NCBI GenBank assembly: GCA_022561895.1 | Contig: JADFQH010000084.1 | Span: 1 to 10,475 of the forward strand | Length of the DNA: 10,475 nucleotides | DNA from: Methanobacteriota archaeon | GTDB lineage: Archaea > Halobacteriota > Halobacteria > Halobacteriales > Halalkalicoccaceae | Direction: 5' to 3' | Shown: positions 1 through 6,128 of the stretch, piece after piece | How positions within the stretch are numbered: the stretch's first letter is position 1 | Layout of the letters: every line of letters starts with the position of its first letter | The notes under the pieces: model-generated | The model's database searches: none | What the model saw: the letters and a program-made list of their open reading frames with translations, nothing else | Told to the model about the DNA's origin: nothing | Translations under genes and position numbers: made by a program

Positions 1-1838
1 TTCAAGAACGGTATCCACACTGGCGGTGGGGGATGAAGTTCGACCGTCAACGGAAGACCAACCAGTTCATCGGCGGAAAGGCGTTCGAGTTGGTGAATAA
101 CGACGACCCCTCGAACGCCTTCCTCCAGGAGTCGAACTCGCTTGCGGATCAGAAGGCGGTGATCACGCACGTCGAAGCGCACGCGGACTTCTTCGCGAAC
201 AATCGCTGGTTCGGGCTGTTTACGGGCGACGAACCGGGGACAGGTCCAAAGGCCGCAGCGATGTTAGAACGTCACGCCCGGACGATCGACGCGGCGATGA
301 CGGACCCGGAGGTCGAACGAAGCGAGGTCGAACGATGGATCGACAACGTGCTCTGTATCGAGGACGTGATCGACCAGCACAGCGCGTTCGTCCGCCAGCG
401 GATACAGGAACAGAAGCCGGATCGCGAGGACATTGAAGCGGCGCTCGAAGGGCTCGGTCTCTCCGAGGAGGTCAGACACGAGGTGTTCGACGAGGAATGG
501 TTGGAAGGCCAGCGCGAGGGGAGCTCTACAGACTCGTTCCCCGCGAATCCCGATCCCGATCTGCTCGCGTTCCTCCGCGATCACGGCAAACAGTACGACG
601 GTGAGGCAGAACGCGCCCACGAGATGGAGCCATGGCAACGTGAGGTACTCGACGTCCTTCGCAGCGAGGCGTACTACTTCGCCCCCCAGCGTATGACGAA
701 GGTGATGAACGAGGGCTGGGCGGCCTACTGGGAGTCGATGATGATGGGCGAGGAAGGCTTCGCCGAGGCCGACGAGTTCATCGACTACGCGGACCACCAA
801 GCTCGCGTGCTCGGATCACCCGGTCTGAATCCCTACAAGTTAGGAAAGGAGCTGTGGGAGTATATCGAGAACAGCGAGAACAGACGCGAAGTGATCGATA
901 AACTCCTTCGAGTGGAGGGTGTAACGTGGCGAAACTTCCACGACACCGTCGATCTCGATCACGTACAAGCGCTTCTCGCACCCCGTGAGCCGCTTACTAC
1001 CGTTACTACAGAAGGGCTAACCGATCTCGCGGATCTCGATGACGCCGTCGATCACGAGGCGATTTCACTCGCCCGGTCGGGTAAGATCGACGTGGATCGG
1101 TATCCGTGGGCGGTCCTCACGTACGAGGGGCTTGCGGAGCGTCATTACTCGCTCGTGAAACCGCAGAATCGTGGCGTCCTTCGACGGGTCTCACAGAGTG
1201 ATCTCGAACAGGCGGGGCGGTACGTGCTCGACGACACACTCTACAGCAGCGTCGAGGAGGCGATTTCGACCGTCGATCGAACCGCAGGCTGGCGGCGAAT
1301 GGCCGAAATTCGGGAGAGTCACAACGACGTGACGTTCATCGACGCGTTTCTCACACAGGAGTTCGTCGATCGCCACGACTACTTCACCTACGAGTTCGCC
1401 CGCTCAACGGGCGATTACCGAGCAACGAGCACCGACGCCGCGGACGTGAAAAAGAAACTCCTGTTGCAGTTTACGAACTTCGGAAAGCCGACGATCGAGG
1501 TTCACGATGGCAACTTCCGAAACCGTAACGAACTGCTGTTGGGCCATCGATACAACGGCGTTGCTCTCGGTATCGAGCAGGCAAAACAGACGCTTGTGCG
1601 GGTGTTCGAACTCTGGGGGCGACCGGTAAACCTCATGACGATCCGAAAGACCGTTTCGGAAAAGGACATCGAGGTCGCTCGCCGTCGGAACCGCGAACCG
1701 GAGCCAACCGAACAGGGGATCAGGATCCGATACGACGGATTGGAGTTCGAAACCACCGAATTAGACGACAGCTGGACCGCCGCGATCGAAGCCAGTGATA
1801 TCGATTACGATACAAAACCGGACGAGTGGCTTGCATAA
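1..1838 (+). CDS. SpoVR family protein, 5'-partial
   Basis: SpoVR-family protein, known from bacterial sporulation or stress operons and common in haloarchaea, where it usually accompanies a PrkA-type kinase and a YeaH/YhbH (DUF444) protein. Its biochemical activity is not established. The frame is open from base 3: codons before the ATG at 33 read Q-E-R-Y-P-H-W-R-W-G and run straight into M-K-F-D, matching the conserved RYPHWRWGM segment of the family. The ATG at 33 is therefore internal, and I estimate that some 50-60 N-terminal residues lie outside the window. Counting from that Met, family-like segments include GGKAFELVNND (14-24), HVEAHADFFANN (46-57) and MNEGWAAYW (225-233). The C-terminus is complete, ending in TAA at 1836-1838. 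No membrane segment is visible, so it should be cytosolic. The partner genes would be upstream and cannot be seen here. Confidence 0.9.
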   Translation, partial: QERYPHWRWGMKFDRQRKTNQFIGGKAFELVNNDDPSNAFLQESNSLADQKAVITHVEAHADFFANNRWFGLFTGDEPGTGPKAAAMLERHARTIDAAMTDPEVERSEVERWIDNVLCIEDVIDQHSAFVRQRIQEQKPDREDIEAALEGLGLSEEVRHEVFDEEWLEGQREGSSTDSFPANPDPDLLAFLRDHGKQYDGEAERAHEMEPWQREVLDVLRSEAYYFAPQRMTKVMNEGWAAYWESMMMGEEGFAEADEFIDYADHQARVLGSPGLNPYKLGKELWEYIENSENRREVIDKLLRVEGVTWRNFHDTVDLDHVQALLAPREPLTTVTTEGLTDLADLDDAVDHEAISLARSGKIDVDRYPWAVLTYEGLAERHYSLVKPQNRGVLRRVSQSDLEQAGRYVLDDTLYSSVEEAISTVDRTAGWRRMAEIRESHNDVTFIDAFLTQEFVDRHDYFTYEFARSTGDYRATSTDAADVKKKLLLQFTNFGKPTIEVHDGNFRNRNELLLGHRYNGVALGIEQAKQTLVRVFELWGRPVNLMTIRKTVSEKDIEVARRRNREPEPTEQGIRIRYDGLEFETTELDDSWTAAIEASDIDYDTKPDEWLA

Positions 1839-1960
1839 GCGAGTTCGGCCGGATAATTAGCCACTAATCCTCGATAAACTGCTCTGAAAACCGATATATG
1901 TCGATTAAGAAACATCTAGTCCAAATTAATGTTTGTAGAACTACTGTTGGAAAAATACGT

Positions 1961-1970
1961 AACTATAATA
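1961..1970 (+). promoter_or_regulatory. possible TATA element for the membrane DUF7344 gene
   Basis: A short AT block (AACTATAATA) stands in the otherwise unremarkable 203-base gap after the SpoVR gene. If it is the TATA box, transcription would start near 1995, giving a leader of roughly 45 bases. That agrees with a Shine-Dalgarno-like GAGGAAG just before the ATG at 2042. A small CCCC/GGGG dyad with a 5-base loop sits at 1986-1998, near the predicted start of transcription. This is weak: AT-rich stretches at 1865-1930 could serve equally well. Confidence 0.35.
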
Positions 1971-2041
1971 ACATCACATTTTGTACCCCTAATCGGGGAT
2001 GAAGGGGGACTGGTTGCGCCGTCGTATCCGTGAGGAAGAGT

Positions 2042-2533
2042 ATGAGTGAGGAACCGTCGACATTGGCCGAGGGGGAGATCCACGATATCCTCCGGAACGA
2101 CAGGCGTCGAGCCGTCATCGACTTTCTCTCGGAGCGCGACGGTCACGCGACGATCAGGGAGCTTTCCGAACATATTGCGGCGCTCGAAAGCGGCGAGGAC
2201 CCGCCACCGCGGAACATTCGACAGAGCGTGTACGTCTCGCTTCACCAGACACATCTCCCGAAGCTCGAAGGGCTGAGCGTCGTCGATTACGACACCGACA
2301 GCAAGGACGTCGAACTCCGGGATCAGGCCGCGTACGTCGAGGCGTACATGGGACAGACCGAGGACGAATCGACGACCGCGCGGCTGGTTGTCGTCGTTGG
2401 ACTGATCGGTGTACTGGTGGGGATTGCCAGCGCTGTTGGGTTACTCTCCGGGGTTGAGCCCGTTATCTGGACCGTTCCGTTGTTCGTCGTCGTCGTTGCG
2501 CTCGGCGGCTATCAGCTCTGGCAACGACGTTGA
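2042..2533 (+). CDS. DUF7344-type winged-helix protein with two C-terminal membrane helices
   Basis: A 163-residue protein. The N-terminal half (about 10-95) has the haloarchaeal DUF7344 pattern: IHDILRNDRRRAVIDFL as the first helix pair, a recognition-like region TIRELSEHIAALE, then VYVSLHQTHLPKLE and a wing VVDYD. DUF7344 is regarded as a DNA-binding-like winged-helix domain. Residues 114-135 and 139-160 are hydrophobic and separated by a short turn with a Pro, giving a two-helix membrane anchor; the protein ends in QRR. The likely role is a membrane-tethered regulator, which is inference. I chose the ATG at 2042 over the in-frame GTG at 2030 because GAGGAAG lies just upstream and the protein then begins with MSEE, a typical haloarchaeal start. 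Its 3' end overlaps the tail of the converging broken gene by 22 bases. A soluble paralogue lies at 4788. Confidence 0.82.
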   Translation: MSEEPSTLAEGEIHDILRNDRRRAVIDFLSERDGHATIRELSEHIAALESGEDPPPRNIRQSVYVSLHQTHLPKLEGLSVVDYDTDSKDVELRDQAAYVEAYMGQTEDESTTARLVVVVGLIGVLVGIASAVGLLSGVEPVIWTVPLFVVVVALGGYQLWQRR

Positions 2534-3487
2534 AGCTGTCGTGTAACGCGTTCAAGGGCAATGCCACCGAAGCGAACGCCCAGTAACAGTAGTGCAACCG
2601 TTCCGGCGAGCGCGAGATGACCACGGCCGATCCGTTTTCTGATGGTCTCGATCCGCCGACGATCCGTGGCGGTCAGTCGATTTGACAGCCGGTTACTCGC
2701 CGTAAGCCGGTGTAACACACCGACGAGCGCCACGAGTACGGCGAGTTCGACGACGGTCGCCCAGCCGTCGGAGTCGGAGGAGCCCTGGTTATCGAGATAG
2801 GTCCGCCAGAGGTCCGAGACGAACGGCTGGTCCATGAAATCGGTCTCGACGTACGACTGGGCTTCCTCAACGCCATCGACACGGTGGCGCAGCGTAAACC
2901 AATCGAAATGGTCGGTATGCGCTTGCATCGCTACCCACTCGTCGTCGGGATTCGGGCCCTCGTACAGCCGAATGTGGTAGCGATGGCCGTAGTAATCACC
3001 GGTATCGGGCTGTAGTGTTTCCCGCCACCCACTGCCCTTCTGTGCCATCGCCGGGATCGACGTAGGCGTACCGGGTCGTTCCCGCGGCACTTCCCCACCC
3101 GGTTTCGGTCGCAAACTCACTGGTGTCGATCGCCATCTCGTCGCTCGTCTCGTTTAGCCCGTCAGTGACGACGGAACCGGGGCTTGCGCCTCGTGTTCAT
3201 CGCCGGTCTGATCCCACCCCGTCAGTTTCTTCGGTCATGAGGCGAACGATCTCGTTCGTGTTGCGCGGACGATCACGTTGATCGGGCTTCGCTGTTCGAA
3301 CGACTCACGCGCGTTGAGAAGACGTCCAGAACTCGCTCTGGCTGTCCTCGAGGGCAACGAGTTCGATCTCGGTTTCCGTTTCCGGCGCGACTTCCTCAGT
3401 AGCAGGCGGAGCAAACAGCGACGTTCCACCGACGACTATCCCGGCAAGAACGACCACCATCCCGGCGATAACGACCGACCGACGCAT
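2512..3487 (-). pseudogene. decayed haloarchaeal membrane protein gene, about five frameshifts
   Basis: One ancestral reading frame can be followed on the minus strand only by changing frame repeatedly. The start at 3487 gives MRRSVVIAGM, a hydrophobic signal or anchor (about residues 6-26), then an acidic linker to SEFW. An extra base near 3325 shifts to RLLNARESFEQRSPINVIVR. A shift near 3267 gives NTNEIVRLMTEET, one near 3218 gives GWDQTGDEHEAQAPVPSSL, one near 3159 gives LNETSDEMAIDTSEF and on through TTRYAYVDPGDG, and one near 3025 gives ETLQPDTGDYYGHRYHIRLY. The rest is open to TGA at 2512 and holds two more hydrophobic stretches (VVELAVLVALVGVL, LALAGTVALLLLGV). The product would be a membrane protein with a large outside domain. 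I know the family only as a haloarchaeal conserved hypothetical protein. The promoter upstream looks intact. Local sequencing errors are an alternative, but neighbouring genes are unbroken. Confidence 0.75.
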
Positions 3488-3510
3488 ACTCGTTTCGATA
3501 CTGGCGTACT

Positions 3511-3520
3511 GTTATATACT
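3511..3520 (-). promoter_or_regulatory. TATA box for the decayed membrane gene
   Basis: Read on the minus strand, this is AGTATATAAC, a near-ideal archaeal TATA element. Its centre is about 28 bases from the ATG at 3487, the spacing expected for a leaderless haloarchaeal transcript. The promoter therefore survives although the coding sequence behind it is broken. It lies in a 167-base gap shared with the divergent regulator gene at 3655. Confidence 0.6.
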
Positions 3521-3624
3521 ATCGGTTGTCTCTTCGATCATGAACGGTATCCTCTCGATGGCGAGCATCTGTCCACCATCTGTTTTTTATACAGTTGATT
3601 GAATCTTCCGCCGGATGACGAACG

Positions 3625-3630
3625 TTTAAC
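3625..3630 (+). promoter_or_regulatory. TATA-like element for the FilR1-like regulator
   Basis: TTTAAC lies about 28 bases before the ATG at 3655, consistent with a leaderless transcript. It is divergent from the promoter at 3511-3520, so the two transcripts share a compact control region. Confidence 0.5.
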
Positions 3631-3654
3631 AGACTGGTGGTTGTGATTGCAACT

Positions 3655-4467
3655 ATGACCGAAGAGGCGATGGATCCGTTCGCAGTCATGCGATTGATCG
3701 ACGATCGGCGGTCACTGTTGTCCCAGATAGAACGCGAATCCGTGGACAAACCAACGCTCGTTGGACGGGTCGACTGCTCGCGTTCGACGGTCGATCGGGC
3801 AATCGATCAGTGTCTTCAGTACCATCTGCTCGAACGCACTGATAATGGGTACGTGCTTACGTTTCCCGGTCGTCGACTTCTCGAAATCTACGACCGGTAC
3901 TACACGGAAGCGGAATTGATTACGACACGAGCCGAGCTTCTATCGACGCTTCCTGCTGACTGTGCGCTTCCCGACGAACTGCTCTGGAACGGGACGATTA
4001 TCGAAGGCGACAGCGTCGATCCCGGTAAACCCCAGCGGACGCTGCGACAGCTCATCGAGGACGCTGATCGACTTACCCTATCGTATCCGGTGTTCGATTC
4101 CTATCCCATTGATTCGCTGGTGGATCGTCTCGCCGGCGATCGACCAACGGAGCTTCTCATCGACCTGCCCTGCTTCGAGTTTCTCTCCGAAACGGCTACC
4201 GAATCGTATGAGACCCTTCGTGACCACGATGCAGTCGCTCTCAGTGAGACCTTCCTCGAATGTGGTATCGTTCGCTCGGAATCGGAGATCGCTGTGATAC
4301 TCTGTGACTCCCAGCGCCAGTGCTGTGGACTGTTGCATGCAACGACGGGCCAATCATGGGCGAAAGAGCTGTATCGACGCCAACGTGTCGGGGCACGACG
4401 AGTGGACGAATCGGATGAAGCTACACGAAGCGTCCCGAGATCCACTGTCCATAGTTTTTCGCAGTAG
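3655..4467 (+). CDS. winged-helix transcriptional regulator, FilR1-like (haloarchaeal)
   Basis: A 270-residue cytosolic protein. Residues 8-80 form a winged helix-turn-helix: AVMRLIDDRRSLLSQI, then the turn VGRVDCSRSTVDRAIDQCL as recognition helix, and a wing LLERTDNGYVLTFPGRRLLE. Residues about 95-250 follow the layout of the FilR1 middle domain found in many haloarchaeal regulators, with alternating strands and helices such as ADRLTLSYPVF, PTELLIDLP, ESEIAVILCDSQRQCCGLLHA and WAKELYRRQR. Its ligand is unknown. I place the start at the ATG at 3655 because of the TATA-like element 28 bases upstream; the earlier in-frame start at 3637 would fall within the probable untranscribed region. It is divergent from the decayed membrane gene, so it may once have controlled it, which is inference. 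The CC pair at 223-224 and Cys 41, 53, 103, 173, 203 and 217 make it unusually cysteine-rich for a haloarchaeal protein. Confidence 0.75.
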   Translation: MTEEAMDPFAVMRLIDDRRSLLSQIERESVDKPTLVGRVDCSRSTVDRAIDQCLQYHLLERTDNGYVLTFPGRRLLEIYDRYYTEAELITTRAELLSTLPADCALPDELLWNGTIIEGDSVDPGKPQRTLRQLIEDADRLTLSYPVFDSYPIDSLVDRLAGDRPTELLIDLPCFEFLSETATESYETLRDHDAVALSETFLECGIVRSESEIAVILCDSQRQCCGLLHATTGQSWAKELYRRQRVGARRVDESDEATRSVPRSTVHSFSQ

Positions 4468-4721
4468 ACCGTGCCGGAAGACATCACGCAGCAGTGATAG
4501 AATACACAAAAATTATATGAAAATAACGGAGATGTAGATCATAACTAGCATATACACCATAGATGGATGTGTTACGAACTATTGAAAAATTCAAATCTCT
4601 AAAATAACACAAACAATATATGATCGTCTCAGCTGTTCATTAAAATAATATGATTCTAATATATCAAATCGATAATGTGTCCCTAAATAGCCTTAATCAG
4701 TGATTCTAATCGGCTTATCAC

Positions 4722-4739
4722 GTTCAAAAATCGGTGAAC
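4722..4739. promoter_or_regulatory. inverted repeat GTTCA-N8-TGAAC, candidate operator
   Basis: Perfect 5-base half-sites, 4722-4726 and 4735-4739, are separated by 8 bases and end 11 bases before the TATA element at 4751. An 18-base dyad in that place fits a dimeric regulator acting at the promoter of the DUF7344 gene. The half-sites are short and lie in AT-rich DNA, so chance occurrence is possible. Confidence 0.35.
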
Positions 4740-4750
4740 TATATTCTTCT

Positions 4751-4758
4751 TTTAATAT
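4751..4758 (+). promoter_or_regulatory. TATA box for the soluble DUF7344 gene
   Basis: TTTAATAT is centred about 33 bases before the ATG at 4788, giving a very short leader or none. It supports the start at 4788 rather than the in-frame ATG at 4734, which lies upstream of this element. Confidence 0.55.
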
Positions 4759-4787
4759 GCTTTTCTAACTATATGTTGGTAGGCATC

Positions 4788-5249
4788 ATGAGTATTCAAA
4801 CGCCGCCCGCCGAGGACGCCGCTGTAGAAACCGTCGAAAACCAGCTCTCGATTTCGAAAGACGACCTGTTTCACCTGCTACAGAACGGTCGTCGCCGTGC
4901 TGTGTTGCGGTACTTTGCTTCCCACCCCGAGCAAGAGGAGTTCAATATGCGTACGGTTGCCGAAGCGATCGCGGCGTGGGAAAACGAGACGACGGTTGAA
5001 CAGCTCAGTTCGGACCAGCGCCAGCGCGTCTACATCGCGTTATATCAGTCACACCTCCCCAAACTCGATGAGTACGGCGTCATCGAGTACAATCAGTCGC
5101 GTGGTCAGATCGTCCCGACGCCGCTTACGGCGCTGTTCGCGCCGTATCTCGAAGCGGAGTTCGACGCTGCGCCGCTCGATCAGCGGATCAGCATTTCGGA
5201 CGATCGCTCGTCGATCGGCTCTGCCGTCCGGTCGTTGCTGAATCGGTGA
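4788..5249 (+). CDS. DUF7344-type winged-helix protein, soluble
   Basis: A 153-residue protein, complete, with no membrane segment. It shares the pattern of the protein at 2042: SKDDLFHLLQNGRRRAVLRYF (about 23-43), a central helix MRTVAEAIAAWENE, then QRVYIALYQSHLPKLDEYGVIEY (about 79-101) as last helix and wing. This is the haloarchaeal DUF7344 domain, a putative DNA-binding fold. The C-terminal 50 residues (PTPLTALFAPYLEAEF onward) are a short amphipathic tail in place of the two membrane helices of its paralogue. The start at 4788 gives MSIQTPPAED, typical of the group. The extension back to 4734 would add a hydrophobic, AT-coded stretch unlike the rest and would begin upstream of the TATA box. 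It is probably transcribed alone and controlled through the AT-rich region before it. Its target genes are unknown. Confidence 0.82.
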   Translation: MSIQTPPAEDAAVETVENQLSISKDDLFHLLQNGRRRAVLRYFASHPEQEEFNMRTVAEAIAAWENETTVEQLSSDQRQRVYIALYQSHLPKLDEYGVIEYNQSRGQIVPTPLTALFAPYLEAEFDAAPLDQRISISDDRSSIGSAVRSLLNR

Positions 5250-5333
5250 TCCAGTCAGCTTGCATGATCAAGCGGTGCGAATAGTACCACTGCCCTCCTC
5301 GTAACGACTGCAGCGCGACGGAGGGGAGACGAA

Positions 5334-5358
5334 CCGGCCCGATCGGCCGGGTTATTTT
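5334..5358 (+). promoter_or_regulatory. promoter of the ribbon-helix-helix gene with adjoining imperfect palindrome
   Basis: TTATTTT at 5352-5358 is a TATA-like element about 33 bases before the ATG at 5388. Directly upstream, 5334-5350 form a dyad: CCGG, one unpaired C, the perfect palindrome CCGATCGG (5339-5346), and CCGG. A dyad touching the TATA/BRE region is where an autoregulating RHH dimer would bind, though this assignment is inference. A weaker CCCTCC/GGAGGG pair lies at 5293-5298 and 5320-5325. Confidence 0.4.
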
Positions 5359-5387
5359 CTAACTGCCACCCGTGTGTGTCACAAACG

Positions 5388-5768
5388 ATGGGAAAGGAGA
5401 AAATCAGCGTCACACTGGACGAGGCACAGACCGAGCAGCTCACCGAGATGGTTGGCAACCAGTACGAGAACCGATCGGAAGCGGTACGCGACCTCATAGA
5501 AAAGGGGATGTGTTACGACGAGCTCGAAACCGAGCGTGACGCCCTCAGACAACGCCGTGATAGGAGGGACCAGCGTATCGATGATCTCGAGGATATCCTC
5601 GAGTACGTCCGCAGAGAGCGCGAGCGTGAAACCAGCCGGGCACAGCAACGGCGCATGCTTCGTGATGCGTCGGTCATCCAGCGACTGAAATGGAAGCTAC
5701 TGGGAATGCCAACAACACCGGCGGGCTCAACGAGCACTCGACGTCCGGGAACATCCGGCTCCAAATGA
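5388..5768 (+). CDS. CopG/ribbon-helix-helix DNA-binding protein with coiled coil
   Basis: A 126-residue protein. Residues 4-40 are a clear ribbon-helix-helix unit: the strand KISVTLD, helix A AQTEQLTEMVGNQ, the turn ENRS, and helix B EAVRDLIEKG. The family binds DNA as dimers through the paired strand. Residues about 44-95 are a long, highly charged helix (ELETERDALRQRRDRRDQRI and DLEDILEYVRRERERETSRA), probably a coiled coil extending the dimer or holding a partner. The tail from about 108 is Pro/Thr/Gly-rich and likely disordered. I chose the ATG at 5388 over the GTG at 5376 because the strand begins directly after it and the TATA spacing fits. No toxin gene follows, so an antitoxin role is not supported; a stand-alone regulator is more likely. 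Confidence 0.83.
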   Translation: MGKEKISVTLDEAQTEQLTEMVGNQYENRSEAVRDLIEKGMCYDELETERDALRQRRDRRDQRIDDLEDILEYVRRERERETSRAQQRRMLRDASVIQRLKWKLLGMPTTPAGSTSTRRPGTSGSK

Positions 5769-5809
5769 TCGCTTGATTCAGCGTACAGTCATTCCTCGGG
5801 AAGGATTCA

Positions 5810-5824
5810 GTCGGGGATTTGAAC
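5810..5824 (-). repeat. 15-base copy of the tRNA-Glu T-arm end (attachment-site-like remnant)
   Basis: GTCGGGGATTTGAAC occurs here and again at 5952-5966, inside the T arm and acceptor end of the tRNA-Glu gene, 142 bases apart in the same orientation. Similarity continues imperfectly for about seven more bases (TC-GGTC against CCCGGTC). A partial duplication of a tRNA 3' end near the intact gene is the usual footprint of integrase-mediated insertion or of a tandem duplication followed by decay. The T stem cannot form in this copy, so it is not a functional tRNA. Confidence 0.5.
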
Positions 5825-5859
5825 TCGGTCGCAGCGATAGAGGGACTACATGCCTCGGA

Positions 5860-5878
5860 CGCGCGGTTATACCGCGCG
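5860..5878. repeat. perfect 8-base hairpin
   Basis: CGCGCGGT at 5860-5867 and ACCGCGCG at 5871-5878 pair perfectly around a 3-base TAT loop. The hairpin lies in the 177-base gap between the RHH gene and the tRNA gene. No T run follows on either strand, so it does not look like a bacterial-type terminator. It may mark a transcript end, or be part of the tRNA-end duplication debris. Confidence 0.5.
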
Positions 5879-5945
5879 AAGAAGCTGCTCCCTGCTCAAA
5901 CCCACTCCCTGCGCGCTTTCTTCGTTACTTCGTTCCTCAGAAAAG

Positions 5946-6020
5946 TGCTCGGTCGGGGATTTGAACCCCGGTCATCGGCTCGAAAGGCCAATATGATTGG
6001 CCGGACTACACCAACCGAGC
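5946..6020 (-). tRNA. tRNA-Glu (anticodon UUC)
   Basis: Read on the minus strand, the 75-base gene begins GCTCGGT (6020-6014), which pairs with ACCGAGC (5953-5947), followed by discriminator A at 5946. The D arm holds GGTGTAGTCCGGCCAATCAT, typical of haloarchaeal tRNA-Glu. The anticodon stem is TTGGC/GCCGA with one T-G pair, and the loop CTTTCGA places TTC at positions 34-36. The T arm is CGGGG-TTCAAAT-CCCCG. CCA is not encoded, as usual in haloarchaea, and no intron interrupts it. A TTTT follows the 3' end on the minus strand (5944-5941). Confidence 0.93.
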
Positions 6021-6128
6021 GTTTACGTTGTTCACGCTCTGTGCCTCACATCGCTACACTCTGTGAGACAACCGAGCGTATTCTACCGTTCCCGGCAGAT
6101 TCGTTTAAACGTTCCGTTCCGCGCCGGC

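Larger units (their letters stand above)
4468..4787 (+). other. AT-rich intergenic control region
   Basis: This 320-base gap has no convincing gene. It is strikingly AT-rich: by hand count only about a quarter of 4561-4620 is G or C, against clearly GC-rich genes on both sides. It holds the 3' end region of the regulator gene, with A- and T-rich runs near 4505-4530 that could end transcription. It also holds a 10-base direct repeat TGATTCTAAT at 4651-4660 and 4701-4710, a GTTCA/TGAAC dyad at 4722-4739, and a TATA element at 4751-4758 serving the gene at 4788. Confidence 0.6.

Noticed and set aside
264..800. Minus-strand open frame of 178 codons inside the SpoVR gene
   Set aside because: Antisense shadow; the plus-strand protein is clearly conserved here.
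4468..4787. Possible CRISPR array or small RNA in the AT-rich gap
   Set aside because: Only one 10-base sequence repeats, and only twice; there are no regular spacers, no long repeats and no stable extended hairpin.
5388..5768. Toxin-antitoxin pair with the RHH protein as antitoxin
   Set aside because: No small toxin gene overlaps or follows. The next features are a hairpin, tRNA debris and a tRNA, and the protein is longer than usual for an antitoxin.
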